A stretch of 19,154 bases of DNA, taken from the NCBI GenBank assembly GCA_900766165.1, contig CAAFUK010000015.1, positions 1-19,154 on the forward strand, given 5' to 3'. The DNA comes from an uncultured Collinsella sp. (GTDB lineage Bacteria; Actinomycetota; Coriobacteriia; Coriobacteriales; Coriobacteriaceae). The notes beneath the pieces were generated by a model, which was given only the letters and a program-made list of their open reading frames with translations, made no database searches and was not told where the DNA came from. Position 1 is the stretch's first letter, and each line of letters begins with the position of its first letter. This document shows positions 5,481 to 14,528 of this stretch, one piece after another. The translations under genes were made by a program, and so were the position numbers.

Positions 5481-6098
5481 ATGAACCGCTTCATCGACAT
5501 CAACCCGGAGAGGTGCATCGGCTGCGGAACATGCCAGTCCGCCTGTGCCGACGCCCACCGGATGCAGGGTCTTCAGGATACGCCGCGCCTGGCGCTCGTG
5601 AAGACCGGCGGTATTTCGGCCGCCCTTGCCTGCCACCATTGCGAGGGTGCCCCCTGCGCCGAGGTTTGCCCGGTGAATGCCATCGAGCACGATGGCGATC
5701 GCATCCACGTCAAGGAGCAGGAGTGCATCGGGTGCAGGCTGTGCGCCATCGCGTGCCCCTTCGGAGCCATCCATCCCGATGGCACGTCTATCGCCGGTGT
5801 CGCAGGCATGTGCGACCCGACGCCTTCGTATCCTAAGTCCCTGAGCAGCCTGCTTACGTGGGCTCCTGGCCAGTACACCTGCGCTGTCAAGTGCGACCTG
5901 TGCGCCTTCGATCCGGACGGCCCGCATTGTGTGGCGGCGTGCCCCACCAGGGCTCTGACCGTCATGGGCGGCGCGGCCGATCGCGAGCTCGACGAGGCCA
6001 AGCGCCTGCGCTCGATCGAAAACGGTCCGTCCGTCGACGCTACCGCTGTGGCCCAGGGCCTGTCCGAGAAAGCAGAAGGGAGCGTAAACAATGGATAG
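5481..6098 (+). CDS. hyfA: Hydrogenlyase electron-transfer subunit HyfA (HycB-like)
   Basis: This 205-residue iron-sulfur protein, the same length as E. coli HyfA, carries four [4Fe-4S] motifs. They are C12/15/18/22, a CHHCEGAPCAEVCP set, CIGCRLCAIACPFG, and CDLC...HCVAACPT near residues 138-160. The SLLTWAPG segment before the fourth motif corresponds to the LLDWVPG region of HyfA. Its expected job is to carry electrons from FdhF to the hydrogenase peripheral arm. The ATG at 5481 is preceded by AAAGGAAG at a good distance; the GTG at 5475 overlaps that ribosome binding site and is rejected. The stop overlaps the hyfB start by 8 bp, implying coupled translation. It follows the large hairpin that separates it from fdhF. 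HydN upstream is a related but shorter protein. Confidence 0.88.
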   Translation: MNRFIDINPERCIGCGTCQSACADAHRMQGLQDTPRLALVKTGGISAALACHHCEGAPCAEVCPVNAIEHDGDRIHVKEQECIGCRLCAIACPFGAIHPDGTSIAGVAGMCDPTPSYPKSLSSLLTWAPGQYTCAVKCDLCAFDPDGPHCVAACPTRALTVMGGAADRELDEAKRLRSIENGPSVDATAVAQGLSEKAEGSVNNG

Positions 6099-8109
6099 CA
6101 TGACGCTGTTTATCGCATCGCTTGCCGTCTCGTGCATCGGTGCGCTCGCCTCGGTTCTGCTGATCAAGGCCGATAACGCCGCCAAGACCGCCGGCTGCCT
6201 TATCGGCGCCGTCGCCGCGGTGCTTTCGTTTGTGGCCGGTATCCAGGCCGTACTGGGTGATGTCACGTCGGTCGACACCATCGTGTTCTTCCCGTTTGCC
6301 CATTTCCAGCTGCTGCTCAATCAGCTGTCCGGCCTGTTCGTGGCGCTTATCTCGGTGCTCGCGTTTGCCGGTTCGATCTACGGTCTCAACTACTTTGATG
6401 AGTACCCGGGCAAAAAGGGCCGCGCCGGCTTCTTCTTTAACACCTTCGTGGCGTCCATGATGCTCGTCATCACCGCCGACAACGTGTTTTGGTTCCTGGT
6501 CGCCTTTGAGCTCATGTCGCTGACCTCGTACTTCCTGGTCGTGATCGAGGAGAACGAGAACTCCATCCATGGCGGTTGGCTCTACTTTGTGATCGCGCAC
6601 GTGGGCTTTGTGCTCATCATGGCGAGCTTCCTCACCATGACCAACTTCGCCGGTGGCTCGTTTGCCTTTGCGGATTTCCGCGCTACGCAGTTTAGCCCCG
6701 CGGTCGCATCCGTGTGCTTTGTGCTCGCCTTCTTTGGCTTTGGCGCCAAGGCCGGTATCATCCCGCTGCACGGCTGGCTGCCCAAGGCGCATCCCGAGGC
6801 GCCGTCCAACGTGTCGGCCCTCATGTCCGGCGGCATGATCAAGATCGGTATCTTCGGCATCCTCAAGGTGGGCCTCGACCTGCTCTCCGCCTCGGGCGTT
6901 CAGGTCTGGTGGGGCCTTATGGTCATGGTCTTCGGTGCGATCTCGTCGGTCCTCGGCGTGGCCTTCGCCCTGCAGGAGCATGACATCAAGCGCCTGCTGG
7001 CCTATCACTCCGTCGAGAACATCGGCATCATTCTGCTCGGCGTCGGCGCCTCCATGGCCGCTATGGCGCTCAACTCGGTCGGCATCGCCGTCCTGGCTCT
7101 GATGGCCGCCCTCTACCACACGTTTAACCACGCGATGTTTAAGGGCGAGCTGTTCTTGGGCGCCGGTGCGCTGCTGTACTCCACGGGTACGCGCAATATG
7201 GAGAAGATGGGCGGCCTGTTCCGTCGTATGCCGGCTACGGCCATCTGCTTCCTTATTGGCGCGCTTGCCATCTCGGCCATCCCGCCCTTCAACGGCTTTG
7301 TGTCCGAGTGGTTTACCTACCAGTCGCTCTTTAACGCCGCCATGCAGGGCGACAAGGCCGTCATGATCGTGGCCGTGTTCGCTGCCGTCGCGCTTGCCAT
7401 TACCGGCGCGCTGGCTGTCACATGCTTCGTCAAGGCCTATGGCGTCTCCTTTGCCTCCGCGCCCCGCTCCGAGGCCGCGGCCAATGCCAAGGAGGTTCCC
7501 GCCCCCATGGTGTTTGCGCAGGGCCTGCTCGCGGCCATCTGCGTCGTGCTGGGCATTGGCGCTCCCGTGATCGCGCCCGTGCTGGTCGATGTCGCTGCGT
7601 CCGTGCTGCATCCGTACGGTGGCGTGTTTGCCGCCGAGGGCATGGAGCTCATGAACCAGTACTCCGGCGCTGCCACCTCCACGCCCGCGATCGCTATTGC
7701 GCTCGTGGTGCTCGTCGGCCTTGCCTGCGGTTATCGCAAGCTCAAGACCGTCGGCAAGGTGCAGAAGTCCCAGCCGTGGGCATGCGGCTATGCTCCCAAC
7801 GAGCATATGCCCGTCGTGGCCACGACCTTTGCCTCCGAGGTGTCCTGGTTTATGCAGCCGCTCTACACGCTGCGCGACCGCTGCACGGCCGTCTGCTGGT
7901 CCATCGCGCACTTCTTCCAGAAGCTCACCGGTGTGGCCGAGGCTGTGGAGCCCGTACCCGACAAGGTTCTCGTCGATGCCCCGCATAAGGGTGTCGAGAA
8001 GCTCGCCGACCTCGCGACTAAGCTCGAGGGCGGCAACTACAGCATCTATATCTGCTACATCGTCGCGGCACTCGTGGTGTTCCTCGTGCTCGCCGTGCAA
8101 ATGGGTTAA
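6091..8109 (+). CDS. hyfB: Hydrogenlyase membrane subunit HyfB (antiporter-like)
   Basis: This 672-residue integral membrane protein of the NuoL/MrpA-type family matches the length of E. coli HyfB (672) better than HycC (about 608). Many hydrophobic helices are visible. Conserved features include E140 in FWFLVAFELMSLTSYF, the glutamate used by antiporter-like subunits, and the KAGIIPLHGWLPKAHPEAPSN and HDIKRLLAYHSVENIGI blocks typical of the family. The protein has a soluble stretch near 560-640 and a final helix at the C-terminus. It is expected to anchor the peripheral arm and take part in ion movement coupled to H2 formation. The ATG at 6091 has AAGGGAG nine bases upstream. It overlaps hyfA and lies 12 bp before hyfC. 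Confidence 0.92.
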   Translation: MDSMTLFIASLAVSCIGALASVLLIKADNAAKTAGCLIGAVAAVLSFVAGIQAVLGDVTSVDTIVFFPFAHFQLLLNQLSGLFVALISVLAFAGSIYGLNYFDEYPGKKGRAGFFFNTFVASMMLVITADNVFWFLVAFELMSLTSYFLVVIEENENSIHGGWLYFVIAHVGFVLIMASFLTMTNFAGGSFAFADFRATQFSPAVASVCFVLAFFGFGAKAGIIPLHGWLPKAHPEAPSNVSALMSGGMIKIGIFGILKVGLDLLSASGVQVWWGLMVMVFGAISSVLGVAFALQEHDIKRLLAYHSVENIGIILLGVGASMAAMALNSVGIAVLALMAALYHTFNHAMFKGELFLGAGALLYSTGTRNMEKMGGLFRRMPATAICFLIGALAISAIPPFNGFVSEWFTYQSLFNAAMQGDKAVMIVAVFAAVALAITGALAVTCFVKAYGVSFASAPRSEAAANAKEVPAPMVFAQGLLAAICVVLGIGAPVIAPVLVDVAASVLHPYGGVFAAEGMELMNQYSGAATSTPAIAIALVVLVGLACGYRKLKTVGKVQKSQPWACGYAPNEHMPVVATTFASEVSWFMQPLYTLRDRCTAVCWSIAHFFQKLTGVAEAVEPVPDKVLVDAPHKGVEKLADLATKLEGGNYSIYICYIVAALVVFLVLAVQMG

Positions 8110-8121
8110 GGAGGGGAGAGC

Positions 8122-9048
8122 ATGAACAACATCGTACTTGCCGTTCTGCAGGGCGTGGTCGTTATGGCCGTCGCGCCGTTCTTCTCCGGTCTCGGCCGCG
8201 TGATCCGCGCCAAGATGCACAACCGTCGCGGCCCCAGCATCATGCAGGACTACCGCGACCTGGCCAAGCTCTTTGCGCGCCCCGAGTCCCAGAGCGAGGA
8301 TGCGAGCTTTGCGCTGCGCATCATGCCGCCGCTGTTCTTCGCCGTCGCCTTTATGCTCGCGATGGGTCTGCCGCTCTTTACGGCACAAAGCCCCATCCCG
8401 GTCTTTGGTGACGCCATCACCATCATGTATAGCCTGGCGCTCGCCCGCTTCTTCTTCGCCCTCTGCGGTGTGGATTCGTCCAACGCCTACGCCGGTATCG
8501 GCGGCGTCCGCGAGCTGCTCATGAGCGTGCTCATCGAGCCGTCCATGCTGCTGGCGCTGTTTGCCGCCGCCCTGGTGTGCGGCTCCACCGACATCGCCAC
8601 CATGGGCCAGCACATCATGACGGGCGCCATCGACGCGCCGGTCGCTGTGATCCTCGCCGGCATCGCCTTTGCGATTGCCTGCTACATGGAACTCGGCAAG
8701 CTGCCGTTTGATCAGGCCGAGGCCGAGCAGGAGCTCCAGGAAGGTCCGCTCGCTGAGCTTTCCGGCCCGTCGCTTGCGATGGCCAAGCTCGCCATGTCCA
8801 TGAAGCAGGTCCTGGTCGTCGCCTGGTTCTGCGCGATCTTCGTCCCCTGGGGCGAGCCCGCGGCCGTGGGTATCGCGGCCGTTCTGGGCGCGGTCATCTT
8901 CCTTGTTAAGTGCCTGATCGACTTTGTCGTATGCGGCGTGATCGAGAACTCCTGCTCGCGCTCGCGTTTTAAGGTGCTTGGCAATCAGACCTGGGCCGTC
9001 GTGGGCATCGCCGTTCTGGCGTTTGTCTTCGTGGTCGTCGGCGTGTAG
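8122..9048 (+). CDS. hyfC: Hydrogenlyase membrane subunit HyfC (NuoH-like)
   Basis: This 308-residue membrane protein is of the NuoH/HycD family, which links the hydrogenase peripheral arm to the ion-translocating subunits. Recognisable blocks are HNRRGPSIMQDYRDLAKLF near residues 33-51, ARFFFALCGVDSSNAYAGIGG, and the acidic FDQAEAEQELQEGPLAELSG loop, which is the family's conserved carboxylate region. The length is close to HycD (about 307). A strong ribosome binding site (AAGGAGGGGAG) precedes the ATG. It lies 12 bp after hyfB and 15 bp before hyfD, inside the operon. Assignment to Hyf rather than Hyc rests on the presence of hyfD, hyfE and hyfF next to it. Confidence 0.92.
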   Translation: MNNIVLAVLQGVVVMAVAPFFSGLGRVIRAKMHNRRGPSIMQDYRDLAKLFARPESQSEDASFALRIMPPLFFAVAFMLAMGLPLFTAQSPIPVFGDAITIMYSLALARFFFALCGVDSSNAYAGIGGVRELLMSVLIEPSMLLALFAAALVCGSTDIATMGQHIMTGAIDAPVAVILAGIAFAIACYMELGKLPFDQAEAEQELQEGPLAELSGPSLAMAKLAMSMKQVLVVAWFCAIFVPWGEPAAVGIAAVLGAVIFLVKCLIDFVVCGVIENSCSRSRFKVLGNQTWAVVGIAVLAFVFVVVGV

Positions 9049-9063
9049 GAGAAGGGAGAAACA

Positions 9064-10521
9064 ATGTCATTTGCAGTCAGTCTGTCCCTTCTCGGCTTGG
9101 TCGCTATCGCGGCCCCGATGGTGGCCTCGGTGCTCGTCGCCCTGTTCCCCCGTCCGTACGCCAAGTGGTTCAGCGTTTTGGGTGCCGCCGTCTCGACGGT
9201 CTGCACCATCGCCCTCGCCGCGAATTTCGCTGGCGCCGGCATGCCCGACACTCAGGTCCCCCTGATCTCGTTTGGGCAGACCCTCGTCATGGGATTCACC
9301 TTCGATCGCATGAGTACGCTGCTCGCGCCCGCCTTTGTGGGTATCGGCCTGCTTGTCGTGATCTATTCGATTCCCTATATGAGCGAGAATAACCGTGAGC
9401 ATCCCGACGCACCGCGTCGTCGCTTCTACGCGTACCTCGCGACCTTCATCGGCGCCATGGCCGGCCTCGTGTACAGCTCGACCCTTTTGGGCCAGCTCGT
9501 GTTCTTTGAGATCACGGGTGCGTGCTCTTGGGGCCTCATTAGCTACTACATGTCGCCTACGGCCAAGAAGGCCGGCATGAAGGCCCTGATCATCACGCAT
9601 ATCGGTGCGCTCGGCCTGTATCTGGGCGCCGCCATCGTGTTTGCCCACACCGGTACCTTCGCCATCACCGCGATTGCCGGCCTCGACGCCAAGCTCAAGG
9701 CTATCGTCCTTTTGCTCGTGCTGTTTGCGGCCTGGGCCAAGTCCGCACAGGTCCCCATGTACATGTGGCTGCCTTCGGCCATGGAGGCACCGACGCCTGT
9801 TTCGGCCTACCTGCATGGTGCCTCGATGGTTAAGGTCGGCGTGTGCGTGTTCGCGCGCGCACTCGTCTCTGCCGGCGAGATTCCCGAGATCGTGGGCTGG
9901 GTCGCCATTATCGACGCCATGGTCACCATGCTCTTTGGTTTCCTTATGTACCTGCCGCAAAAGGACATGAAGCGCCTGCTGGCCTTCTCCACGATCGCCC
10001 AGCTCTCCTATGTGTTCTTTGGCCTGGGCCTTTCGGTCTTTGGCAGCCAGCTTGCCTTTGATGGCGCCGTGTGCCACATCTTTAACCACGCTTTCGCCAA
10101 GACGCTGTTCTTCCTGATCGCCGGTTCGTTCTCCTTTACGCTCGGCACGCGTATGCTGCCCAAGCTTCGCGGCATCGTAAAGAAGTACCCGATCTCGGGC
10201 GTGGGCTTTGGTGTCGCGGCACTCGCCATTGCCGGCGTGCCGCCTATGAACACGTTCTTCTCGAAGTTCCAGATTATCGCCGGCGGCTTTTCTGTGGGTG
10301 CCGGCAACGTCGCGATCCTGGTGCTCGTGTGCATCATGGTTGCCGAGACCGTCGCCACTTTCGCCTGGTTCCTCAAGTGGATGGGCTATTGCCTGCCCGG
10401 CGAGCCGAGCGAAGAGGTCGCTGCGGGAGCCCCGCTTCCCCGCGCGATGGCGTTTGTGTTTATCGTGCTCATCATCATGGTCATCGTCAGCGGCCCGCTT
10501 TCGGCCAGCTGGATCGGTTAG
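9064..10521 (+). CDS. hyfD: Hydrogenlyase membrane subunit HyfD (antiporter-like)
   Basis: This 485-residue NuoL/NuoN/MrpD-type membrane protein corresponds to E. coli HyfD (479) almost block for block. NREHPDAPRRRFYAYLATFIG, FFEITGACSWGLISYY with E149, AAWAKSAQVPMYMWLPSAME, YLHGASMVKVGV and YLPQKDMKRLLAFSTIAQL all have clear counterparts. HyfD has no equivalent in the smaller Hyc complex, so this gene helps identify the locus as a hydrogenlyase-2. It probably contributes an ion channel to the membrane arm. The ribosome binding site GGAGAAGGGAG precedes the ATG, and the gene ends 13 bp before hyfE. Confidence 0.92.
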   Translation: MSFAVSLSLLGLVAIAAPMVASVLVALFPRPYAKWFSVLGAAVSTVCTIALAANFAGAGMPDTQVPLISFGQTLVMGFTFDRMSTLLAPAFVGIGLLVVIYSIPYMSENNREHPDAPRRRFYAYLATFIGAMAGLVYSSTLLGQLVFFEITGACSWGLISYYMSPTAKKAGMKALIITHIGALGLYLGAAIVFAHTGTFAITAIAGLDAKLKAIVLLLVLFAAWAKSAQVPMYMWLPSAMEAPTPVSAYLHGASMVKVGVCVFARALVSAGEIPEIVGWVAIIDAMVTMLFGFLMYLPQKDMKRLLAFSTIAQLSYVFFGLGLSVFGSQLAFDGAVCHIFNHAFAKTLFFLIAGSFSFTLGTRMLPKLRGIVKKYPISGVGFGVAALAIAGVPPMNTFFSKFQIIAGGFSVGAGNVAILVLVCIMVAETVATFAWFLKWMGYCLPGEPSEEVAAGAPLPRAMAFVFIVLIIMVIVSGPLSASWIG

Positions 10522-10534
10522 GAGGTAGAACGAC

Positions 10535-11188
10535 ATGGGTTATTCGATCGTCAACATCCTTGGCGGCCTTCTGATCGTCACGTCCACCATGGTGGTCGTC
10601 TCCAAGAACATCAAACATTCCATCCACTGGTATGCGGTGCAGTCGCTGGTGCTCGTGGGGCTTCTCGCCACGCTCGGCGTCACCACTGGTGCGCAGGAGC
10701 TGCTTATGTGGGCCGGATCTGCCTTTATCACCAAGGTCGTCCTGGTCCCTTACATCCTCAACCGCGCATACAAGAAGATGGGCGAGCCGAGCGACGCATC
10801 GCTCAAGGCCGGCCTTAAGCCCGCGTGGGCCATCTGCATCATCGCCGTCGAGGTCGCGATCTGCTTTGCCGTTGTGACGCAGATCAGCCTGCCCACGGCC
10901 GAGGTCGCAACGCCTGCGCTCGCTATTAGCTTCGCTCACTTCTTCGTGGGCCTCACCTGCATCATCTCGCAGCGCAACATCATGAAGCAGATCTTTGGAT
11001 ACTGCCTTATGGAAAACGGCAGCCACGTGACGCTCGCGCTTTTGGCCCCCACCGCTCCCGAGATCATCGAGATCGGTATCGCCACCGACGCCATCTTTGC
11101 CGTCATCATCATGTCCATCGTCGTGCGTCGCATTTGGGACGACTCCCACTCGCTCGATGCGCGCGACCTGTCCGAGCTGAGGGGGTAG
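10535..11188 (+). CDS. hyfE: Hydrogenlyase membrane subunit HyfE
   Basis: This 217-residue hydrophobic protein matches E. coli HyfE (about 216) in length and in its place between hyfD and hyfF. It has several predicted helices, a SIHWYAVQSLVLVGLL segment resembling NuoK, and a conserved-looking GYCLMENGSHVTLAL block. It is expected to be a small membrane-arm subunit, specific to Hyf-type complexes. A TAGGAGG ribosome binding site lies before the ATG. Only 3 bp separate it from hyfF, so translation is probably coupled. Sequence recognition is weaker than for HyfD, but the context is unambiguous. Confidence 0.88.
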   Translation: MGYSIVNILGGLLIVTSTMVVVSKNIKHSIHWYAVQSLVLVGLLATLGVTTGAQELLMWAGSAFITKVVLVPYILNRAYKKMGEPSDASLKAGLKPAWAICIIAVEVAICFAVVTQISLPTAEVATPALAISFAHFFVGLTCIISQRNIMKQIFGYCLMENGSHVTLALLAPTAPEIIEIGIATDAIFAVIIMSIVVRRIWDDSHSLDARDLSELRG

Positions 11189-11191
11189 TCC

Positions 11192-12751
11192 ATGGAAACG
11201 TTGATTCTCGCCCTGCTCGCGACTCCTTTGGTGTTCTCGCTGGTCATGGCGTTTTTGCCCAAGAACACGTCCTATAACGTGTTTGCCGGTCTCAACCTGG
11301 TCTCCGTCGCAGCCGTCCTGGTGCTGTCGATTATGACGGCCGGCGACGTCCTTATGAGCGGCGAAACCGCGAGCGCTCTTGGCCTGTGGTTCCACCTCGA
11401 TTCGCTGGGCGCCATCTTTGTGCTGCTCATCGGCTTTATCGGTTTTCTTACGGGGCTGTTCTCGCTGCCCTATGTAAAGGCCGATATCGAGGAGGGCTCC
11501 ATGCCCGCCGAGCGCGCCAAGCAGTATTTTGCGCTGTTTAGCCTGTTTGTGTTCACCATGCTGCTCGCGTGCCTGTCCAACAACATGATCCTCACGTGGG
11601 CCGCCGTGGAGGCAACCACGCTTTCCACTGTGTTCCTGGTGGGTATCTACAAGAACAAGACGGCCCTCGAGGCTTCTTGGAAGTATGCGATGGTCTGCAC
11701 CGCCGGCGTGGCCTTTGGCCTGTTCGGTACGCTGCTGATCTACGCCAACGCCGCCGACGTGATTCCCAACGCCCACGAGGCCGCGTTCCTGTCGTGCGTG
11801 CTGCCGTATGCCGACCAGTTCGACCCGACGCTCATGCGCCTCGCCTTTGCGTTTATCGTGATCGGCTTTGGCACCAAGGCCGGCCTGTTCCCCATGCACA
11901 CTTGGCTGCCCGATGCCCACTCTCAGGCTCCGAGTCCTGTCTCGGCCCTGCTCTCGGGTGTTCTGCTTAAGTGTGCCATGCTTGTGATCATGCGCTTCTA
12001 CGGCTTTACCATCCAGGCCGTGGGTGCCGAGTATCCGCAACTTCTGCTGTTGATCGTCGGCACGCTGTCCATTTTGGTGGCGGCACTCTCGATGTTTCGC
12101 CAGGACGACCTCAAGCGCCGCTTTGCGTACTCGTCTGTGGAGAACGTGGGCGTTATCGCCCTGTGCCTGGGTATCGGTGGCCCGCTGGGTATCGCCGCGG
12201 CCCTGCTGCACTGCGTGTTCCACGGCTTTACCAAGACGCTTGCCTTCTGCGTGTCCGGCAACATCCAGCACGCCTTTGGCACGCGTAGCCTGGCCAAGAT
12301 CCAGGGCGTCGTCGAGGTTGCGCCCGCAACCGCCGCGCTCGCCATCCTGGCGCTGCTCGGCCTTGCCGCCTTCCCGCCCTTTGGCATGTTCATCTCTGAG
12401 TTCCTGACTTTTGTCGCCGGTGTTACCGCCGGTCCCATGTGGCTGGTCGTCGTGGTCGCCCTCGGTCTTACCGTGGCCATCTCCGCGCTCACCCGTATCG
12501 CACTCAAGTCGGTATTCGGCCATGCGCCCCAGGGCATGGGCAAGCATGAGGCCCCGGCGCTCATGCTTATCCCCGAAATCATCCTGGCTGTCATGATCTT
12601 GTGGTTTGGCATTGCCACCCCGCTGCCCCTCGCGCACGGTGTGGAGACCGCTACCGGCATCGTGCTCGAGCAGAGCACCGAGGAACTTCACGCGACGCCG
12701 ATGTACCGCGCTGTGTTCGGTACCGAGACCGCTCAGAGCGAGGTGGAGTAA
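11192..12751 (+). CDS. hyfF: Hydrogenlyase membrane subunit HyfF (antiporter-like)
   Basis: This 519-residue protein is the third NuoL/NuoN-like subunit of the locus, close to E. coli HyfF (about 526). E140 in TWAAVEATTLSTVFLVG is the antiporter-type glutamate. FGTKAGLFPMHTWLPDAHSQ and RQDDLKRRFAYSSVENVGVI are family hallmark blocks. Many membrane helices fill the chain, and a short soluble tail closes it. Together with HyfB and HyfD it gives three antiporter-like units, as in respiratory complex I. Spacing is 3 bp to hyfE and 3 bp to hyfG. Confidence 0.92.
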   Translation: METLILALLATPLVFSLVMAFLPKNTSYNVFAGLNLVSVAAVLVLSIMTAGDVLMSGETASALGLWFHLDSLGAIFVLLIGFIGFLTGLFSLPYVKADIEEGSMPAERAKQYFALFSLFVFTMLLACLSNNMILTWAAVEATTLSTVFLVGIYKNKTALEASWKYAMVCTAGVAFGLFGTLLIYANAADVIPNAHEAAFLSCVLPYADQFDPTLMRLAFAFIVIGFGTKAGLFPMHTWLPDAHSQAPSPVSALLSGVLLKCAMLVIMRFYGFTIQAVGAEYPQLLLLIVGTLSILVAALSMFRQDDLKRRFAYSSVENVGVIALCLGIGGPLGIAAALLHCVFHGFTKTLAFCVSGNIQHAFGTRSLAKIQGVVEVAPATAALAILALLGLAAFPPFGMFISEFLTFVAGVTAGPMWLVVVVALGLTVAISALTRIALKSVFGHAPQGMGKHEAPALMLIPEIILAVMILWFGIATPLPLAHGVETATGIVLEQSTEELHATPMYRAVFGTETAQSEVE

Positions 12752-12754
12752 CGA

Positions 12755-14527
12755 ATGATTGAAACTGAGAACAAGGTGTATGCCCGCCGTTGCGAGAGCC
12801 ATGTCGAGGCCCTGCGCCGCGCCGTTCCGGGCTGCATCGAGAAGGTCGAGTGGCAGTGCGAGGACCAGCTGACGATTACCGTCAAGCAGGACAAGCTGCC
12901 CGAGGCCGTCCACTACCTGTACTACGAGCGCTACGGCTGGATTCCCGTGATCGTCGGCAACGATGAGCGCAGCCTGTGCGGCCGTTACGCCGTGTACTAC
13001 GTCATCTCCATGGAGGGGGAGGATCCCGGCTGGGTGACCGTGCGCACCGAGGTCGATCCCGCCAAGATGACGTTCCCGTCCGCGACGCCGTTCGTCCCCG
13101 CCTGCGTGTGGGGCGAGCGCGAGCTGCGCGATATGTTCGGCCTGATCCCCGAGGGCCTGCCCGATCGCCGTCGCCTGGTGCTGCCCGACGATTGGCCCAG
13201 CGGCCTGTACCCGCTGCGCAAGGACTCCATGGACTACCGCTTCCGTCCCGCTCCCGCGAGCGACATGGAAAACTACGAGTTCTTGGCCGACACCAAGGGC
13301 AAGGAGACCACGCTCGTCCCCATGGGCCCGCTGCACATAACCTCCGACGAGCCTGGCCACTTCCGCCTGTTCGTTGAGGGCGAGACGATCGTCGACGCCG
13401 ACTACCGTCTGTTCTACGTGCACCGCGGCATGGAGAAGGTCGCCGAGACGCGCCTGAACTATGACGCCGTGACGTTCCTCGCCGACCGTATCTGCGGCAT
13501 CTGCGGCTGCGCTCACTCTGTGGCCTATGCCGAGGCCGTCGAGCGCGCCCAGGGCATTCATGTCCCGCCGCGCGCCCAGTACATCCGCGCCATCATGCTC
13601 GAGGTCGAGCGTCTGCACTCGCACCTGCTCAATATTGGCCTCGCATCGCACTACACGGGCTTCGACTCCGGCTTCCAGCAGTTCTTCCGCGTCCGTGAGA
13701 AGTCCATGGACCTGGCCGAGAAGCTCTCCGGTCACCGCAAGACCTACGGTCTCAACGTGATCGGCGGCGTGCGTCGCGACATTTTGGCCGAGCAGAAGCT
13801 CTCCACGCTCACGACCATCCACCAGCTGCGCTCCGAGGTTCAGGAGCTCGTCGACGTCTTGCTCTCCACGCCCAACTTTATTGAGCGTACGAGCGGTATC
13901 GGCATTCTGGACCGCAAGATCGCACGCGACTTCTCGCCGGTCGGCCCGCTCATGCGTGGCTCGGGCTATGCCCGCGACGTGCGCTTTGACCATCCCTTCG
14001 ACGGCTACGCCGATCCGGATGTTCAGAAGATGCATGCTGCCACGGCAGACACCTGCGATGCCTTCGGCCGCACCGCCGTCCGCATCCAGGAGGTCTACGA
14101 TTCGATCGACATGATCGAGACCATGCTCGAGAACTGCCCGTCGGGTCCCATCCTTACCACGGATTGGGAGTACACCCCGCACAAGTACGCCATCGGCGCC
14201 ACCGAGGCTCCGCGCGGCGAGGACGTGCACTGGGCCATGCTCGGCAACAACCAGAAGTGCTACCGCTGGCGTGCCAAGGCGGCCACGTACAGCAACTGGC
14301 CGGTCCTGCGCTACATGTTCCGCGGCAACACCGTGGGCGACGCGGCGCTGATCGTCGGCTCGCTCGACCCGTGCTACTCCTGCACCGACCGCGTGACGGT
14401 GACCGATGTCGCCGCCAAGCGCGACCACGTGCTCGACAAGGAGCAGTTCGAGAACGTCTGGCGCGACAAGTCGCCGCTTGCGGGCGAGGGCACCATGGCC
14501 GCTCCGCTCGATGAGGAGGCGCTCTAA
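12755..14527 (+). CDS. hyfG: [NiFe]-hydrogenase large subunit HyfG (NuoC-NuoD fusion)
   Basis: This 590-residue catalytic subunit reduces protons to H2. Residues 1-150 form a NuoC-like domain (WGERELRDMFGLIPEGLPDRRR), and residues 185 to the end are NuoD-like. Nickel ligands are visible as C247-x2-C250 (RICGICGCAH) and C540-x2-C543 (DPCYSCTDR). The protein continues 44 residues past R546. In HycE the protease HycI cuts after the equivalent arginine of DPCYSCTDR, so a C-terminal peptide of about 44 residues should be removed during maturation; the HycE peptide is about 32 residues. This places the protein in the group 4a hydrogenases. It ends 1 bp before hyfH. Confidence 0.95.
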   Translation: MIETENKVYARRCESHVEALRRAVPGCIEKVEWQCEDQLTITVKQDKLPEAVHYLYYERYGWIPVIVGNDERSLCGRYAVYYVISMEGEDPGWVTVRTEVDPAKMTFPSATPFVPACVWGERELRDMFGLIPEGLPDRRRLVLPDDWPSGLYPLRKDSMDYRFRPAPASDMENYEFLADTKGKETTLVPMGPLHITSDEPGHFRLFVEGETIVDADYRLFYVHRGMEKVAETRLNYDAVTFLADRICGICGCAHSVAYAEAVERAQGIHVPPRAQYIRAIMLEVERLHSHLLNIGLASHYTGFDSGFQQFFRVREKSMDLAEKLSGHRKTYGLNVIGGVRRDILAEQKLSTLTTIHQLRSEVQELVDVLLSTPNFIERTSGIGILDRKIARDFSPVGPLMRGSGYARDVRFDHPFDGYADPDVQKMHAATADTCDAFGRTAVRIQEVYDSIDMIETMLENCPSGPILTTDWEYTPHKYAIGATEAPRGEDVHWAMLGNNQKCYRWRAKAATYSNWPVLRYMFRGNTVGDAALIVGSLDPCYSCTDRVTVTDVAAKRDHVLDKEQFENVWRDKSPLAGEGTMAAPLDEEAL

Positions 14528-14528
14528 T